Source: CAZMXP01 sp964570285
GTDB lineage: Bacteria > Planctomycetota > PLA2
Direction of reading: 5' to 3'
NCBI GenBank assembly: GCA_964570285.1
Contig: CAZMXP010000044.1
Location: 1 to 39,780, forward strand
DNA length: 39,780 bases
Under the pieces are notes generated by a model, which was not told the origin of the DNA, made no database searches, and saw only the letters and a program-made list of their open reading frames with translations. Shown here in pieces: positions 8,436-16,965 of this stretch (position 1 is its first letter; every line of letters starts with the position of its first letter). The position numbers were made by a program, and so were the translations under genes.

Positions 8436-9545
8436 ATGTTCCGTCGCGGCTGGATACTGGGTCTCGCGGTTGTCTTCCTCGCCGGCTTGGCCCGGGCCGA
8501 AGATCTCCGCATCGTGGTGCGCTTCAAGGGAGCACCCGACACGCGCGTACTCGACAAGCACGGCGCCATCGCCGGCGGAAGGGTCGGCAGGCTCGACGCC
8601 GTGCGGGCGACCGCCCCGGCAAGGGCGATCGCGAAACTCCGCGCCGACCCCGCGGTGGCGCTCGTCGAGGAGGACGGGATCGCAGAGATCTGCGCGAAGC
8701 CGTCGGGTACCGCCGCGCCCTCGCAGCCGCCGCAGACGACCCCGTGGGGGATCACGAAGGTCAACGCGCCTCTCACGGGCAACACCGGTGCCGCCATCAA
8801 GGTCGCGATCATCGACACCGGGATCGACCTCGGGCACCCCGACCTCGATGTCAAGGGCGCAGTCGACTTCACCGGCTCGAGGAAGGGCGCCCGGGACGAG
8901 AATGGCCACGGCAGCCACGTCGCGGGCACGGTGGCCGCGCTGCACAATTCGATCGGCGTCGTCGGTTGCGCGCCCGGCGCGCACCTCTACGCCGTGCGTG
9001 TGCTCGACCGGAGGGGCTCGGGCTGGTGGAGCGACATCGCCGAAGGCATCGACTGGGCAAGCGCGCAAGGCATGCACATCGCCAACATGAGCCTCGGCGG
9101 CGGGGCGTCCTCGGTTGTCGAGCTCGCCTGCAACGACGCCGAGAGTGCCGGCGTCCTCCTCATCGCGGCCGCTGGCAACAGCGGCGACGGCAACACGTCC
9201 ACGACGGAGATCTCCTTCCCTGCCGCCTACGGCAGCGTCGTCGCCGTCGGCGCCACCAGCAGCAACGACAGCCTCGCGTCCTTCTCGAACACGGGGACTT
9301 TCGTCGAGGTGTCGGGCCCCGGCGTGTCGGTCCCGTCGACCTACAAGGACGGCGGGTATGCGACGCTCTCCGGCACTTCGATGGCGTCGCCGCACGCCGC
9401 GGGCATCGCGGCGCTGATCTGGAAGGAACTGACAACTCCGACGCGGGCCGCGGTGCGGTCGGAGTTGCAGCGGCGCGTCCGCGATCTCGGGCCCGCGGGC
9501 AGGGACAACGGGTACGGCCACGGCATCGTCGACTTCTCCAAGTAG
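8436..9545 (+). CDS. Secreted subtilisin-like serine protease (S8)
   Basis: 369-residue secreted endopeptidase. Signal peptide at 1-21 (WILGLAVVFLAGLARA), an inhibitor-I9-like propeptide at ~22-88 (LRIVVRF...VALVEEDGIAE), then the S8 catalytic domain with Asp127 (IDTGID), His158 (NGHGSHVAG) and Ser315 (GTSMASPHAAG). The oxyanion-hole Asn lies in AAAGNSG (~248). All three catalytic residues are present and the length matches a minimal subtilase without a C-terminal accessory domain, so it should be active after propeptide removal. The ATG at 8436 has a good Shine-Dalgarno 6 nt upstream. It is a single-gene unit and converges with the minus-strand HEAT gene 25 nt downstream. Confidence 0.95.
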   Translation: MFRRGWILGLAVVFLAGLARAEDLRIVVRFKGAPDTRVLDKHGAIAGGRVGRLDAVRATAPARAIAKLRADPAVALVEEDGIAEICAKPSGTAAPSQPPQTTPWGITKVNAPLTGNTGAAIKVAIIDTGIDLGHPDLDVKGAVDFTGSRKGARDENGHGSHVAGTVAALHNSIGVVGCAPGAHLYAVRVLDRRGSGWWSDIAEGIDWASAQGMHIANMSLGGGASSVVELACNDAESAGVLLIAAAGNSGDGNTSTTEISFPAAYGSVVAVGATSSNDSLASFSNTGTFVEVSGPGVSVPSTYKDGGYATLSGTSMASPHAAGIAALIWKELTTPTRAAVRSELQRRVRDLGPAGRDNGYGHGIVDFSK

Positions 9546-9570
9546 CGCGCGGGCGGGGGGCCCGGGGGGG

Positions 9571-10851
9571 CTACCGCCCCGAGAGGCGCTCGTGCAGCAC
9601 GCGCGCGCGGTCCGCGACGCGCGGGTCGTGGTCGGCCCTCGCCGCTTCGAGCCCGGCCATCACATCGGGACGGGGCCCGAACTCCGCAAGCGTTTCCACG
9701 CAGGTGTAGCGGAGGTTCCAGGCCGGATCCTCGCGGGACGTCGCCGCCAATCGGGCCACGGTGCCCTCGTCATAGGGCAGCGCAGCGAGGAGGCGGGCCG
9801 CCAGGTCCCGGGCCGCGCCGTCGACGTCGCCGCTCGCCGTCCGCAGCAGGAGCGCCCGGGTCTGCGCAACCGCGCCCTCCCCGCTACGGACGGCACCGGT
9901 GGCAAGGATGGTGAGAGCGAAGGTTCGCAGAGGGAAGGGTTGGGAAGGGTGGGAGTACTCCACGAGGAGCGCCCGGTCCGACGGACCGAGCGCCACGCGG
10001 CCGAGATCGTCTTCGAGACGGAAGCGGTATCCGTCGAGCCCCTCATCGACCGCCCGGGCCAGCAGCCGGGAGAGCACGACCGCGTTCGACGCCCCGTCAC
10101 CGGCGCTGCCGACCCATTGCGCGAGTGCTTCCCCGATCTCCGTGGCAACCGAGTCCGCGCGCTCCGTGTCGAGAGCGGCGAGGAACGCGTCGCGGGCATC
10201 GGCTTCCCCGAGGGAGTGGCGCAGGGCCATGGCTGCCGACCTCCGCACGGACTCGTCGGCATGGCGCAACGCGCCGGCCAACGCGGCGCGCACGCGCGCG
10301 TCACCGATTTCGCGCCGCACGGTGATCCCGAGCCCCGCCGGCCCCGCCGCGCCCCACGGCCGGTCGCCGAGGTCGAAGACATCATCGTCGTCGGCGGGGT
10401 CCCTTGTCGCACCTAGGGCGAGCAGCAGGCACCGGATTGCCTCCGCGTCAGCCTCGAACGCGGAAAGCGCGGCGAGCAGCACCTCGTCCGATCCACCGAT
10501 CGAGCCGAGGACGAGCATGAGCACCATCCCAGTGTCGCGCGGAGTGGCCGGATCGCGGAGCGCGGCCTCGGCGCCGCGGCGCGCGGCCTCGTCGGTGCGG
10601 ATCGCCCGCCGGAGCGCGGCGGCCGCTTCGGCAGCGCGGGGCCCCGTGAGCGCCGCGTATAGGTCGGGAGCCGGCCGCTCCTGACCGCGTGACTCACGGG
10701 CGCCGGGCCGCCCCGGTTCCGAAACGAAGCTTCGCCCCGCACCCGGCCCCGCCCGGGGCACGGCGCCCTCAGGCAGCACCAGCCTAAGGCCGACGGCGAT
10801 GCCGCCGGCGGCGAGCAGGCCCGCGAGGAGGTGCGCCCTTCGGAAACCCAC
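9571..10851 (-). CDS. Membrane-anchored HEAT-repeat protein
   Basis: 426 residues from a GTG that starts an N-terminal anchor (FRRAHLLAGLLAAGGIAVGL). The rest is alpha-helical, with HEAT-like units about 30-40 residues long. Examples are VRAALAGALRHADESVRRSAAMAL, ARDLAARLLAALPYDEG and the closing DPRVADRARVLHERL. The open frame continues far upstream of the GTG, but that extension loses protein-like composition; a TACAGT box 9 nt before the GTG supports this start. Predicted periplasmic scaffold with no enzymatic motif. It follows the HExxH/ChaN-like pair on the same strand after a 71-nt gap, so it is likely its own unit. Confidence 0.7.
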   Translation of the reverse strand: MGFRRAHLLAGLLAAGGIAVGLRLVLPEGAVPRAGPGAGRSFVSEPGRPGARESRGQERPAPDLYAALTGPRAAEAAAALRRAIRTDEAARRGAEAALRDPATPRDTGMVLMLVLGSIGGSDEVLLAALSAFEADAEAIRCLLLALGATRDPADDDDVFDLGDRPWGAAGPAGLGITVRREIGDARVRAALAGALRHADESVRRSAAMALRHSLGEADARDAFLAALDTERADSVATEIGEALAQWVGSAGDGASNAVVLSRLLARAVDEGLDGYRFRLEDDLGRVALGPSDRALLVEYSHPSQPFPLRTFALTILATGAVRSGEGAVAQTRALLLRTASGDVDGAARDLAARLLAALPYDEGTVARLAATSREDPAWNLRYTCVETLAEFGPRPDVMAGLEAARADHDPRVADRARVLHERLSGR

Positions 10852-10860
10852 GGGATGTCC

Positions 10861-10866
10861 ACTGTA
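10861..10866 (-). promoter_or_regulatory. -10-like box TACAGT upstream of the HEAT gene
   Basis: Read on the minus strand, TACAGT ends 9 nt before the GTG at 10851, the same layout as the other candidate leaderless promoters in the window. No clear -35. Confidence 0.3.
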
Positions 10867-10922
10867 CCGTTCCCGGTTCGCGGTACGAAGTGGTGGAGTG
10901 CGCGGCGAGGGGAGCAGTCGAC

Positions 10923-11873
10923 TCACTCGCGGCGCAGCGACACCTGCGCGGGCCTGCCCCGCACCGCGAGGCCCACGCGCCCTCCGTGGGCTTGCACATG
11001 CAGGGCGACGCGGCCATCCGCCCGTAGTACGCCGTGGTCGAAGGCAACGGTTTCCGGGCGGCGCGTCAGCGGTTGCACGGCCTCGCGCCCCCACACCCCC
11101 CCCGCGTTCCACGAGGCGCGGACGCCGCCGCCGGGGAGGAACTCGATCTCGCCGTAGTTGCTCTCGTCGACGAAATCGAAGAGGATCGACACGCTCCCCT
11201 CCACTTGCAAGTGCAGCGGCCCCGGCGATTGGCGCACCAGCAGCACGGCGCCCCCCGCCTCGGGGACGAGCCTGAACCCGTCGCGCGTCGGCCACGCGAC
11301 ACCTTCGTACAGGATCCAGTCGAGCGCGGGATCCTCGCCGCCGCGCGCGGCGCGGTAGGCCTGCGCGTACCACGTGGCGCGCTGGTCGGCGGGCAGCCCC
11401 TGCGGCCGCGCCCGCCTGAACAGATCCTCGGGGGCGAACAGCCCCCGCTCGCACGCGCGGGCGACGCGGCTCTCGAGCCAGAACTCCCACGCGCCCGCGC
11501 CGGGCCACGGCTTGTCGCGCAGGAAGAGCACCGCGTCGCGGTCGGCCTCCCCCTCGATCCGCCAGTGCGGCCGCCGCCGGTACGCGGCGTCGCCGAGCGC
11601 GCCCTTCGCGTGGAACGCCTCGTGGGCGATCGCGCCGAGCAGCAGCGGGCCGTCGCACGCGAAGATCGTGCGGCTCCTGTAGTGGTAGAGCGCGACCGAG
11701 TCGATCGCCGCGCCCCGGTCCACGGCACGCACCGCGCGCCCGAACTGCTCGCGGCTGTCGAAGAGCCTGAGCGTCACCTCCCCCGCGGCCCCCTCCAAGA
11801 CGCCCTGCAGGACGGCGCGCGCCTCCGCCTCGCGCGCCGGATCCAACGCGAGCAGCGCGAGCAGCAGGATCAC
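10923..11873 (-). CDS. Secreted protein with HExxH metallopeptidase motif
   Basis: 316 residues. GTG start overlaps the TGA of the ChaN-like gene (GTGA), so the pair is translationally coupled. A short hydrophobic start (VILLLALLALDPA) suggests secretion. The central region has AIAHEAFHAKG, an HExxH zinc motif, and ~35 residues later HWRIEGEADRDA, whose Glu is placed like the third ligand of gluzincin-type (DUF1570-like) peptidases. The last ~100 residues look like a beta-sandwich (LHLQVEGSVSILFDFVDES, VRASWNAGGVWG). Zinc peptidase activity is inferred from the motif only; the protein could also be a non-catalytic relative. Confidence 0.75.
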   Translation of the reverse strand: MILLLALLALDPAREAEARAVLQGVLEGAAGEVTLRLFDSREQFGRAVRAVDRGAAIDSVALYHYRSRTIFACDGPLLLGAIAHEAFHAKGALGDAAYRRRPHWRIEGEADRDAVLFLRDKPWPGAGAWEFWLESRVARACERGLFAPEDLFRRARPQGLPADQRATWYAQAYRAARGGEDPALDWILYEGVAWPTRDGFRLVPEAGGAVLLVRQSPGPLHLQVEGSVSILFDFVDESNYGEIEFLPGGGVRASWNAGGVWGREAVQPLTRRPETVAFDHGVLRADGRVALHVQAHGGRVGLAVRGRPAQVSLRRE

Positions 11874-12784
11874 GGCTTCTTCGCCGTCGCCCAGACGAAG
11901 TCGGCGTAGCCGTGCGCCAGCATGTCGCGCGTCGGCTTGTCGATCTCCTGCGGCACGACGGTGAGATAGGGCCGCCCGATGCGGCGGTGCACGCGCTCGG
12001 GCACGCCGTAGCGGTTCGCGATGTGGCCCGCGCCGGCGAAGACGACCATCTGCGCGTCCTTGCCCGCGCGCTTCGCCCACTGCACGATCGAGTCGGCCAT
12101 CGTGTCGTCCCAGAGCAGCATGCCCGTGTAGAAGCGGGCGAACTTCTCCTCGTCGATCTCGCCGCCCGCGGGCAGGTGCGCCTTGTAGCTCTCGCGCAGG
12201 AAGGCTCTGTGCGCCTCGTCCCTGTCGTGGAGCGCGGGCAGGCTGCGGCGCTGCTCCTCGGTGAGCGCGTCGAGGCCGCCCTTGCGCACCGCGGCGCTGA
12301 TCTCCGCCTCCACGTTCAGCGCGATCACGGGCAGGCGGCGGGCGCGCGCGAACTCGAGGATGGGCCGGTAGAGCGCGTAGTCGTAGCCCCACCGCTTCTT
12401 GTACTCGGTCCGCTCGAGCATCTCCGCCTCGCCGATCCTGCCCTGCGTGTACTCGTCGAGCACCGGCTGGAACCTGCGCTGGAACATCTCCATGCCGATC
12501 GCGCGCAGGCGCCCGCGGCCGAGGAGCTGTTCCGCGATGCGCAGCTGCGCGAGATGGTGCGCCTCGGTCGTGTGCCCCTCGCCGACGTAGACGAAGTCGG
12601 CCTTCGCGAGTTCGTCGATCATGCTCCCGAATCCCGTCTCGCGGCTCGTCCGGTGCAGCACGCCGGCGGGCAGTTCGCCCGCGACCGGCGGCGCGACGGT
12701 CGGCGGGGCGAGATCGCCCTTCTGCGCGCCGGGCGTCGAGCAGGAGACGAGAAGGAGGAGGGGCGCGGGGAGGAGGCGGCGCAT
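11870..12784 (-). CDS. ChaN/DUF399-like lipoprotein
   Basis: 304-residue lipoprotein with a lipobox ending in LLLLVSC (Cys near residue 15). The mature part matches the ChaN/DUF399 fold: FVYVGEGHTTEAHHLAQLRI near the start, AIGMEMFQRRFQPVLDEYTQG, a YALYRPILEFARARRLPVIALN strand, and VVFAGAGHIANRYGVPERV near the end. ChaN of Campylobacter binds haem and is iron regulated; related proteins resemble erythromycin-esterase folds, so haem binding here is plausible but not shown. Two-gene unit with the HExxH protein. It shares a short divergent promoter with the DUF3179 selenoprotein gene. Confidence 0.85.
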   Translation of the reverse strand: MRRLLPAPLLLLVSCSTPGAQKGDLAPPTVAPPVAGELPAGVLHRTSRETGFGSMIDELAKADFVYVGEGHTTEAHHLAQLRIAEQLLGRGRLRAIGMEMFQRRFQPVLDEYTQGRIGEAEMLERTEYKKRWGYDYALYRPILEFARARRLPVIALNVEAEISAAVRKGGLDALTEEQRRSLPALHDRDEAHRAFLRESYKAHLPAGGEIDEEKFARFYTGMLLWDDTMADSIVQWAKRAGKDAQMVVFAGAGHIANRYGVPERVHRRIGRPYLTVVPQEIDKPTRDMLAHGYADFVWATAKKP

Positions 12785-12793
12785 CGGGCGGCC

Positions 12794-12805
12794 ATCTTAT
12801 AGGAT
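12794..12805. promoter_or_regulatory. Overlapping symmetrical -10 boxes serving divergent genes
   Basis: The near-palindrome ATCTTATAGGAT gives TAGGAT on the plus strand (12800-12805, 6 nt before the ATG at 12812) and TAAGAT on the minus strand (12794-12799, 9 nt before the ATG at 12784). The divergent starts are only 27 nt apart, so RNA polymerase bound in one direction must exclude the other. Confidence 0.55.
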
Positions 12806-12811
12806 CGGGGG

Positions 12812-13747
12812 ATGCGCGCGCTTGCGCTTCTGCTCCCGGTCGCCCTCCTCGGTGCCGAGGAGGCCGAGAGCCCGTCGGCGTTCCTCTTCCGGGGCGAGAA
12901 GGCGGTGAAACGGGCGGTGGACCTGAAGGAGGTGCGCCGGGGGGTCGGGGGCGTGGACGACCCGCGGGACAAGATCCCCGCGATCCGCGAGCCGGTCGTC
13001 GTGAAGGCGGCGGAGGCGACCTGGCTGCCCGACAGCGACCGCGTGCTCGGCGTCGTCGTCGGCGGCGAGGCGCGCGCCTACCCGCTGCTCGCGCTCGAAT
13101 TGCACGAGATGGTCAACGACGTGCTCGGCGGCACGCCGATCGCGCCCAACTACTGACCGCTCTGCGACTCGGCGATCGGGTTCGATCGCCGCATCGACGG
13201 GAGGACGCTCACCTTCGGCATCTCGGGCTACCTCTACCGGAGCGCGGTGCTCTACCACGACAGCGAGACCGAGACGTTCTGGTCGCAGATGACCGGCGAG
13301 GCGCTCGTAGGGCCGCTGACCGGCCAGCGGCTCCGGTGGATCCCCACCGTGGTCTCGACCTTCGGCGCGTGGAAGAGGCGGCACCCTCAGACGACGGTGC
13401 TGAAGCCGCCGCTCCTGGCGCGCGAGTACGAGGCGACCAACCTGCACTACGCGCGCTACCGGCGCGACCGCGAGCCCGTCTTCCCGACGGGCCCCGCGAA
13501 GCCCGACCGGCGCCATCCGCCGATGACGACCGTGACGATCCTGCTCCTCGGGGAGAAGGCGCGCTGCTACCCGCACCCGCTGCTGCCCGAGGGGGAGACG
13601 CGCGACGGCGACCTCCGTCTCGTGCGCGAAGGGCTCTCGGTGCGCGCCTTCGACCCGTCGGACGCCGAGATCCCCACGATGCAGAGCTACTGGTTCGCGT
13701 GGACGGCCTTCCATGCGGGCGGCGTCGTCTTCGAACCACCGCGCTGA
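12812..13747 (+). CDS. DUF3179 protein with in-frame TGA = Sec (selenoprotein)
   Basis: 311 residues when the TGA at 13154-13156 is read as selenocysteine (residue 115). Signal peptide at 1-~16 (ALALLLPVALLGAEEAE). Conserved DUF3179 blocks occur on both sides of the TGA in one frame: GEARAYPLLALELHEMVND before it and CDSAIGFDRRIDGRTLTFGISG, TFWSQMTGEALVGPL and RWIPTVVSTFGAW after it. Family members normally have TYCPLC, and here the sequence is NYUPLC, so Sec replaces the first Cys of a CxxC pair. A perfect SECIS-like hairpin follows at the correct distance. The second half has no suitable start of its own near the TGA, so sequencing error or pseudogene is less likely. Enzymatic role of DUF3179 unknown; a secreted redox or metal-site function is inferred. 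Confidence 0.88.
13171..13190 (+). promoter_or_regulatory. Bacterial SECIS element of the DUF3179 gene
   Basis: Perfect 8-bp stem GGCGATCG/CGATCGCC (13171-13178 with 13183-13190) closes a GGTT loop 22 nt after the TGA. Spacing and 5'-GGT loop match the element in the SelW-like gene, although the flanking proteins are unrelated. Confidence 0.85.
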
Positions 13748-13756
13748 CGCGCGGCG

Positions 13757-13882
13757 CTACCCCCCCGGCGTCACGCCGAGGACGATGTCGAACTTCGCGG
13801 CGAGTTCGCCGATCTTCGACTCGGCGACCGGCGCGAATTCGACGACGAGGGCGGATGCCTTGAGCAGCGAGCGCCGGTGCAT
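13757..13882 (-). CDS. Small hypothetical protein, 41 residues
   Basis: ATG to TAG frame coding a 41-residue peptide. The start MHRRSLLKASALVV resembles a twin-arginine or positively charged leader, followed by the helical stretch ESKIGELAAKFDIVLG. A TAGGAT box lies 8 nt before the ATG, overlapping the stop of the upstream lipoprotein gene. It may be a short membrane or secreted peptide, or the remnant of a longer gene. No family recognised. Confidence 0.35.
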   Translation of the reverse strand: MHRRSLLKASALVVEFAPVAESKIGELAAKFDIVLGVTPGG

Positions 13883-13888
13883 GGCGCG

Positions 13889-14725
13889 CTATCCTACCGC
13901 GAGGACCGCGAGGATCGCGTCCGTGACGAACCGGAGCGCCGCGCTGCCCCGCTCGTGGACGCGCGCGTGCGTCTCGCCGGCGGAGAAGAGCGTGACGATG
14001 TCGCGCTCTGTGCCGTCGAGGCGGACGTTGGCGCGGCCGTCGGAGATGAAGAGGTCGTCGCTGCGCACCTCGATGTGGAGGCGCACGGCGGGGAAGACGA
14101 CATCCTTCGTGTCGAGCAGGCCCGGCTGTCCGGGCACCTGCCAACGGGCGCAGGCGTCCGCGATGTCCCACGGGAAGGAGCCCGGCAGCGCGCTGTCGTG
14201 CTCGCACTCCCAGGCCGTGCAGATGCCGTCGAGGGTGATCAGGAAGGCGACGGGGATCTCCGGGAAGAGGCTCGTCGCGATGTGCGCCCAGTTCGAACCG
14301 TGGCTGTGGCAGAGCAGCACGAGGCGCGTCGGATCCCCGACGCCATCGATCCAATCGTCGAAGACCGCCTGCATCGTCGCGAGCAGATCGACAAACCCCG
14401 CCCGCAGCGGATCCCCCGGCACGCCGCGGTAGCGGTCGGCGAAGTGCGCCGACTGGACCGTGAGCCCTAGAGACTCGAACGCCTCCGCGACGACGTCGGC
14501 GGCGTCCCCGGGGTCGCCGAGATAGGCGGTGTTGTCTCCCTCGGCGCAGAGCAGCAGGCTTGCGATGTCGGTATGCCCCGACACCGTGAGCAGCACGACA
14601 TCCGGCGCCCCCGCCGGCCGCGGCCGCAGCGGCAGCGCCGCACCCCCCCCGGCGCCCCCCCCACCCCCGCTGCCGCAGCCAGCGAGGGCGAGCAGGAGTG
14701 CGATCGCCCTCCCCCTCCGCGCCAT
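13889..14725 (-). CDS. Lipoprotein with alpha/beta-hydrolase (lipase-like) domain
   Basis: 278 residues. Lipoprotein signal with lipobox LLALAGC, then a Gly-rich linker. The body shows a nucleophile elbow LVLLCHSHGSNW (xHSHG, catalytic Ser in the middle), an upstream strand DVVLLTVSGHTD, and later acidic and His residues (LITLDGICTAWE, GETHARVHERG) that could complete the triad. It is a putative extracytoplasmic esterase or lipase of unknown substrate. It starts 4 nt after the stop of the copper ATPase gene, so it is probably in the same transcript; a functional link to copper is not evident. Confidence 0.72.
   Translation of the reverse strand: MARRGRAIALLLALAGCGSGGGGGAGGGAALPLRPRPAGAPDVVLLTVSGHTDIASLLLCAEGDNTAYLGDPGDAADVVAEAFESLGLTVQSAHFADRYRGVPGDPLRAGFVDLLATMQAVFDDWIDGVGDPTRLVLLCHSHGSNWAHIATSLFPEIPVAFLITLDGICTAWECEHDSALPGSFPWDIADACARWQVPGQPGLLDTKDVVFPAVRLHIEVRSDDLFISDGRANVRLDGTERDIVTLFSAGETHARVHERGSAALRFVTDAILAVLAVG
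13891..13896 (-). promoter_or_regulatory. -10-like box TAGGAT of the small ORF
   Basis: On the minus strand TAGGAT ends 8 nt before the ATG at 13882 and begins within the last codons of the preceding gene. It is the same hexamer as the DUF3179 promoter. Confidence 0.3.
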
Positions 14726-14729
14726 CGGC

Positions 14730-16826
14730 CTACGATTCCCCCCCCGCCGCCAGGCGCAGGCTGTTCGCGAGCACCGTCAGCGAGGAAAGCGCCATCGCGA
14801 TCGCCGCGTAGGCGGGCGTCACGCGGAAGGGGAGAAGGCCCATCGCGGCGGGAATGGCGGCGACATTGTAGGCAAACGCCCAGAAGAGGTTTTGGCGCAC
14901 CACCCGGAGCGTGCGGCGGCCGAGTCGGAGCGCCGACGCGACGAGCGCCAGATCGGGCCGGACCAGGGTCGCGTGCGCCGATTCGATCGCGACATCGGTC
15001 CCGCCCGCGAGCGCGATCCCGACGCCGGCCGCCGCGAGGGCGGGGGCGTCGTTGATGCCGTCGCCGACCATCGCGGTCCCCTGGCCCGCCCCCCGCAGCC
15101 ATTCGAGCTTCTTCTCCGGCAGCAGTTCCGCGTGCACCTCGTCGATGCCGACCTCGCCGGCGATCGCCTCGGCCGCGCTCTTCGAGTCCCCCGTCAACAT
15201 CACGACTCTCAGTCCCATCGCACGCAGTCTCTCCACCCCCCGGATGGCCGACTCGCGCAGCGAATCGGCCACCGTCAGCGCGCCGAGAAGCCTCCCGCCC
15301 CGCGCGACGGCAAGCACCGTCCCCCGCAGCGGCCCCAGCGCGGAGAGGTCGATCCCCTCCTCGGCGAGGAAGCGCGGGCTCCCGGCGAGGATCTCCTCGC
15401 CGCCCGCGCGCGCGCGCACGCCGCGCCCCGGCACCGCGCGGAAGAGCGTCACCTCCTCCGGCACGACGCCGCGCGCGCTCGCCTCGGCCGCCACCGCCGC
15501 GGCGATCGGATGCTCCGACAGGTGCTCCGCCGTCGCCGCCGCCTGCAACGTCCCGCCCGCAGGATCCATGACCTCGCGGACGCGCGGCCGCCCCTCCGTC
15601 AGCGTCCCCGTCTTGTCGAACGCGACAAGCCGCACGCGCGCCGCCGCCTCGAGCGCCGCCGCGTCGCGGAAGAGGATCCCGTCGCGCGCCGCGCGCCCGA
15701 CGGCGACGACGATCGCGGCGGGGGTCGCGAGCCCCATCGCGCAGGGGCACGCGATGATCAGCACCGTCACCGCGTGGAAGAGGCCCCGGACAAAGTCGCC
15801 CCGGGCGAGCCCCCAGCCGAGCAGCGTCAGCAGCGCGATCGCGATCACGGCGGGAACGAAGACCCCCGCGACGCGATCCACCAGCGCCTGCACCGGCGCC
15901 CGCGACGCCTGCGCGTCGCGCACCGCCGCGACGATGCGCGCGAACCGCGTCGCGCCGCCGACCCGCGTCGCCCGCATCCGGAACGCGCCGGTCAGGTTCA
16001 GCGTGACGCCGGTCACCGGATCCCCGGGCCCCCTCTCGACCGGCAGGCTCTCGCCGGTCAGCATCGACTCGTCGAGGGCGGTCTCGCCCGAAACGATCTC
16101 GCCGTCGGTAGGCACGCGCTCGCCGGGCCGGACCACGCAGAGGTCCCCCTCGGCGACCTCCGCCGCGTCGACGTCGCGCTCCTCGCCGTCGCGGACGACC
16201 CGCGCCCGGGACGGCGCGAGTTCAAGCAGCGCACGGATCGACCGCCCGGTGCGCCGCCGCGCCCGCTCCTCGACGTATCGGCCGAGCAGCACGAGCGCGA
16301 CGATCATCGCCGCCGAGTCGAACCAGAGTTCGCCCTCCCCGCGCGCGAGCAGCGCGAGCGACCAGAGCAGCGCCGTCCAGGTGCCGACGGCGATCAGCGT
16401 GTTCATGTCCGCCGCGCGGTGGCGCAGCAGCCTGAGCGCCCCGAGGGTGAAGCGCCTTCCGCAGAAGGCGACCGCCGCCACCGCCGCGGCGGCCGAGGCC
16501 AGGGGGTGCGGGGGATGCATCGTCACCGCCGATAGCAACAATGCAACAACCAGCTCCCACCCCGGGATCTCGGGCGACGCCGGAGCCGCCGCCGCCCGCG
16601 GCACGAGGTCGAATCCCGCCGTGTTCGCGACCCGGGCGGGATCGAATCGATCCGGATCCACCGAGAGCAGCGCCTCCTCCGTCGCGAGGTTCACCTGCGC
16701 GCCGACGACCCCCGGCACCGCCAAGAGCGCGCGCTCGAGACGCGCGACGCAGGAGGCGCAATGCATGCCGCGCACGGCGTAGATCTCGCGCCGGGGCGCC
16801 GCGGAGGAGGAGGGGCTACGACCCAC
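14730..16826 (-). CDS. copA: Copper-exporting P1B-type ATPase CopA
   Basis: About 698-residue inner-membrane Cu+ exporting ATPase. One N-terminal heavy-metal-associated domain has GMHCASC. The membrane core carries the TGES loop (MLTGESLPVE), the metal-site CPC (IIACPCAMGLATP), phosphorylation motif FDKTGTLTEG, ATP-site SEHPIA and hinge GDGINDAP. The last two helices have AYNVAAIPAAMG and MALSSLTVLANSLRL, the residues that mark the P1B-1 Cu+ class. The start is uncertain: a GTG at 16826 just before the metal-binding domain is used, while a GTG at 16868 and an open frame to 17021 are also possible. Follows the GH114-like gene on the same strand after ~140 nt and is tightly followed by the lipoprotein hydrolase. 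Confidence 0.93.
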   Translation of the reverse strand: MGRSPSSSAAPRREIYAVRGMHCASCVARLERALLAVPGVVGAQVNLATEEALLSVDPDRFDPARVANTAGFDLVPRAAAAPASPEIPGWELVVALLLSAVTMHPPHPLASAAAAVAAVAFCGRRFTLGALRLLRHRAADMNTLIAVGTWTALLWSLALLARGEGELWFDSAAMIVALVLLGRYVEERARRRTGRSIRALLELAPSRARVVRDGEERDVDAAEVAEGDLCVVRPGERVPTDGEIVSGETALDESMLTGESLPVERGPGDPVTGVTLNLTGAFRMRATRVGGATRFARIVAAVRDAQASRAPVQALVDRVAGVFVPAVIAIALLTLLGWGLARGDFVRGLFHAVTVLIIACPCAMGLATPAAIVVAVGRAARDGILFRDAAALEAAARVRLVAFDKTGTLTEGRPRVREVMDPAGGTLQAAATAEHLSEHPIAAAVAAEASARGVVPEEVTLFRAVPGRGVRARAGGEEILAGSPRFLAEEGIDLSALGPLRGTVLAVARGGRLLGALTVADSLRESAIRGVERLRAMGLRVVMLTGDSKSAAEAIAGEVGIDEVHAELLPEKKLEWLRGAGQGTAMVGDGINDAPALAAAGVGIALAGGTDVAIESAHATLVRPDLALVASALRLGRRTLRVVRQNLFWAFAYNVAAIPAAMGLLPFRVTPAYAAIAMALSSLTVLANSLRLAAGGES

Positions 16827-16965
16827 GAACGTCCCGCCGCTCAGCCGCGGGCGGCCCCCCTGGCTCACGAACCACCCTGGACGCCCCCGGGCCGCCCGTC
16901 GGCTGCACCGGCGCGCCCGCAAGGCGGAGTCCAGCGGCGCTGGAACTGACGACCATCGCAACCGA

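Noticed and set aside
8011..9090. Open frame across the intergenic region into the subtilisin gene
   Set aside because: It covers the subtilisin in another frame and shows no domain or consistent codon pattern in its first part.
9546..9580. Bidirectional terminator between the converging subtilisin and HEAT genes
   Set aside because: Only short imperfect G/C pairing with no T-run, partly inside the HEAT gene end.
12812..13156. Reading DUF3179 as a pseudogene or frameshift with a separate second gene from 13247
   Set aside because: Both parts share one frame, only a TGA intervenes at a conserved Cys, and a SECIS hairpin follows; the second part would start inside the conserved domain.
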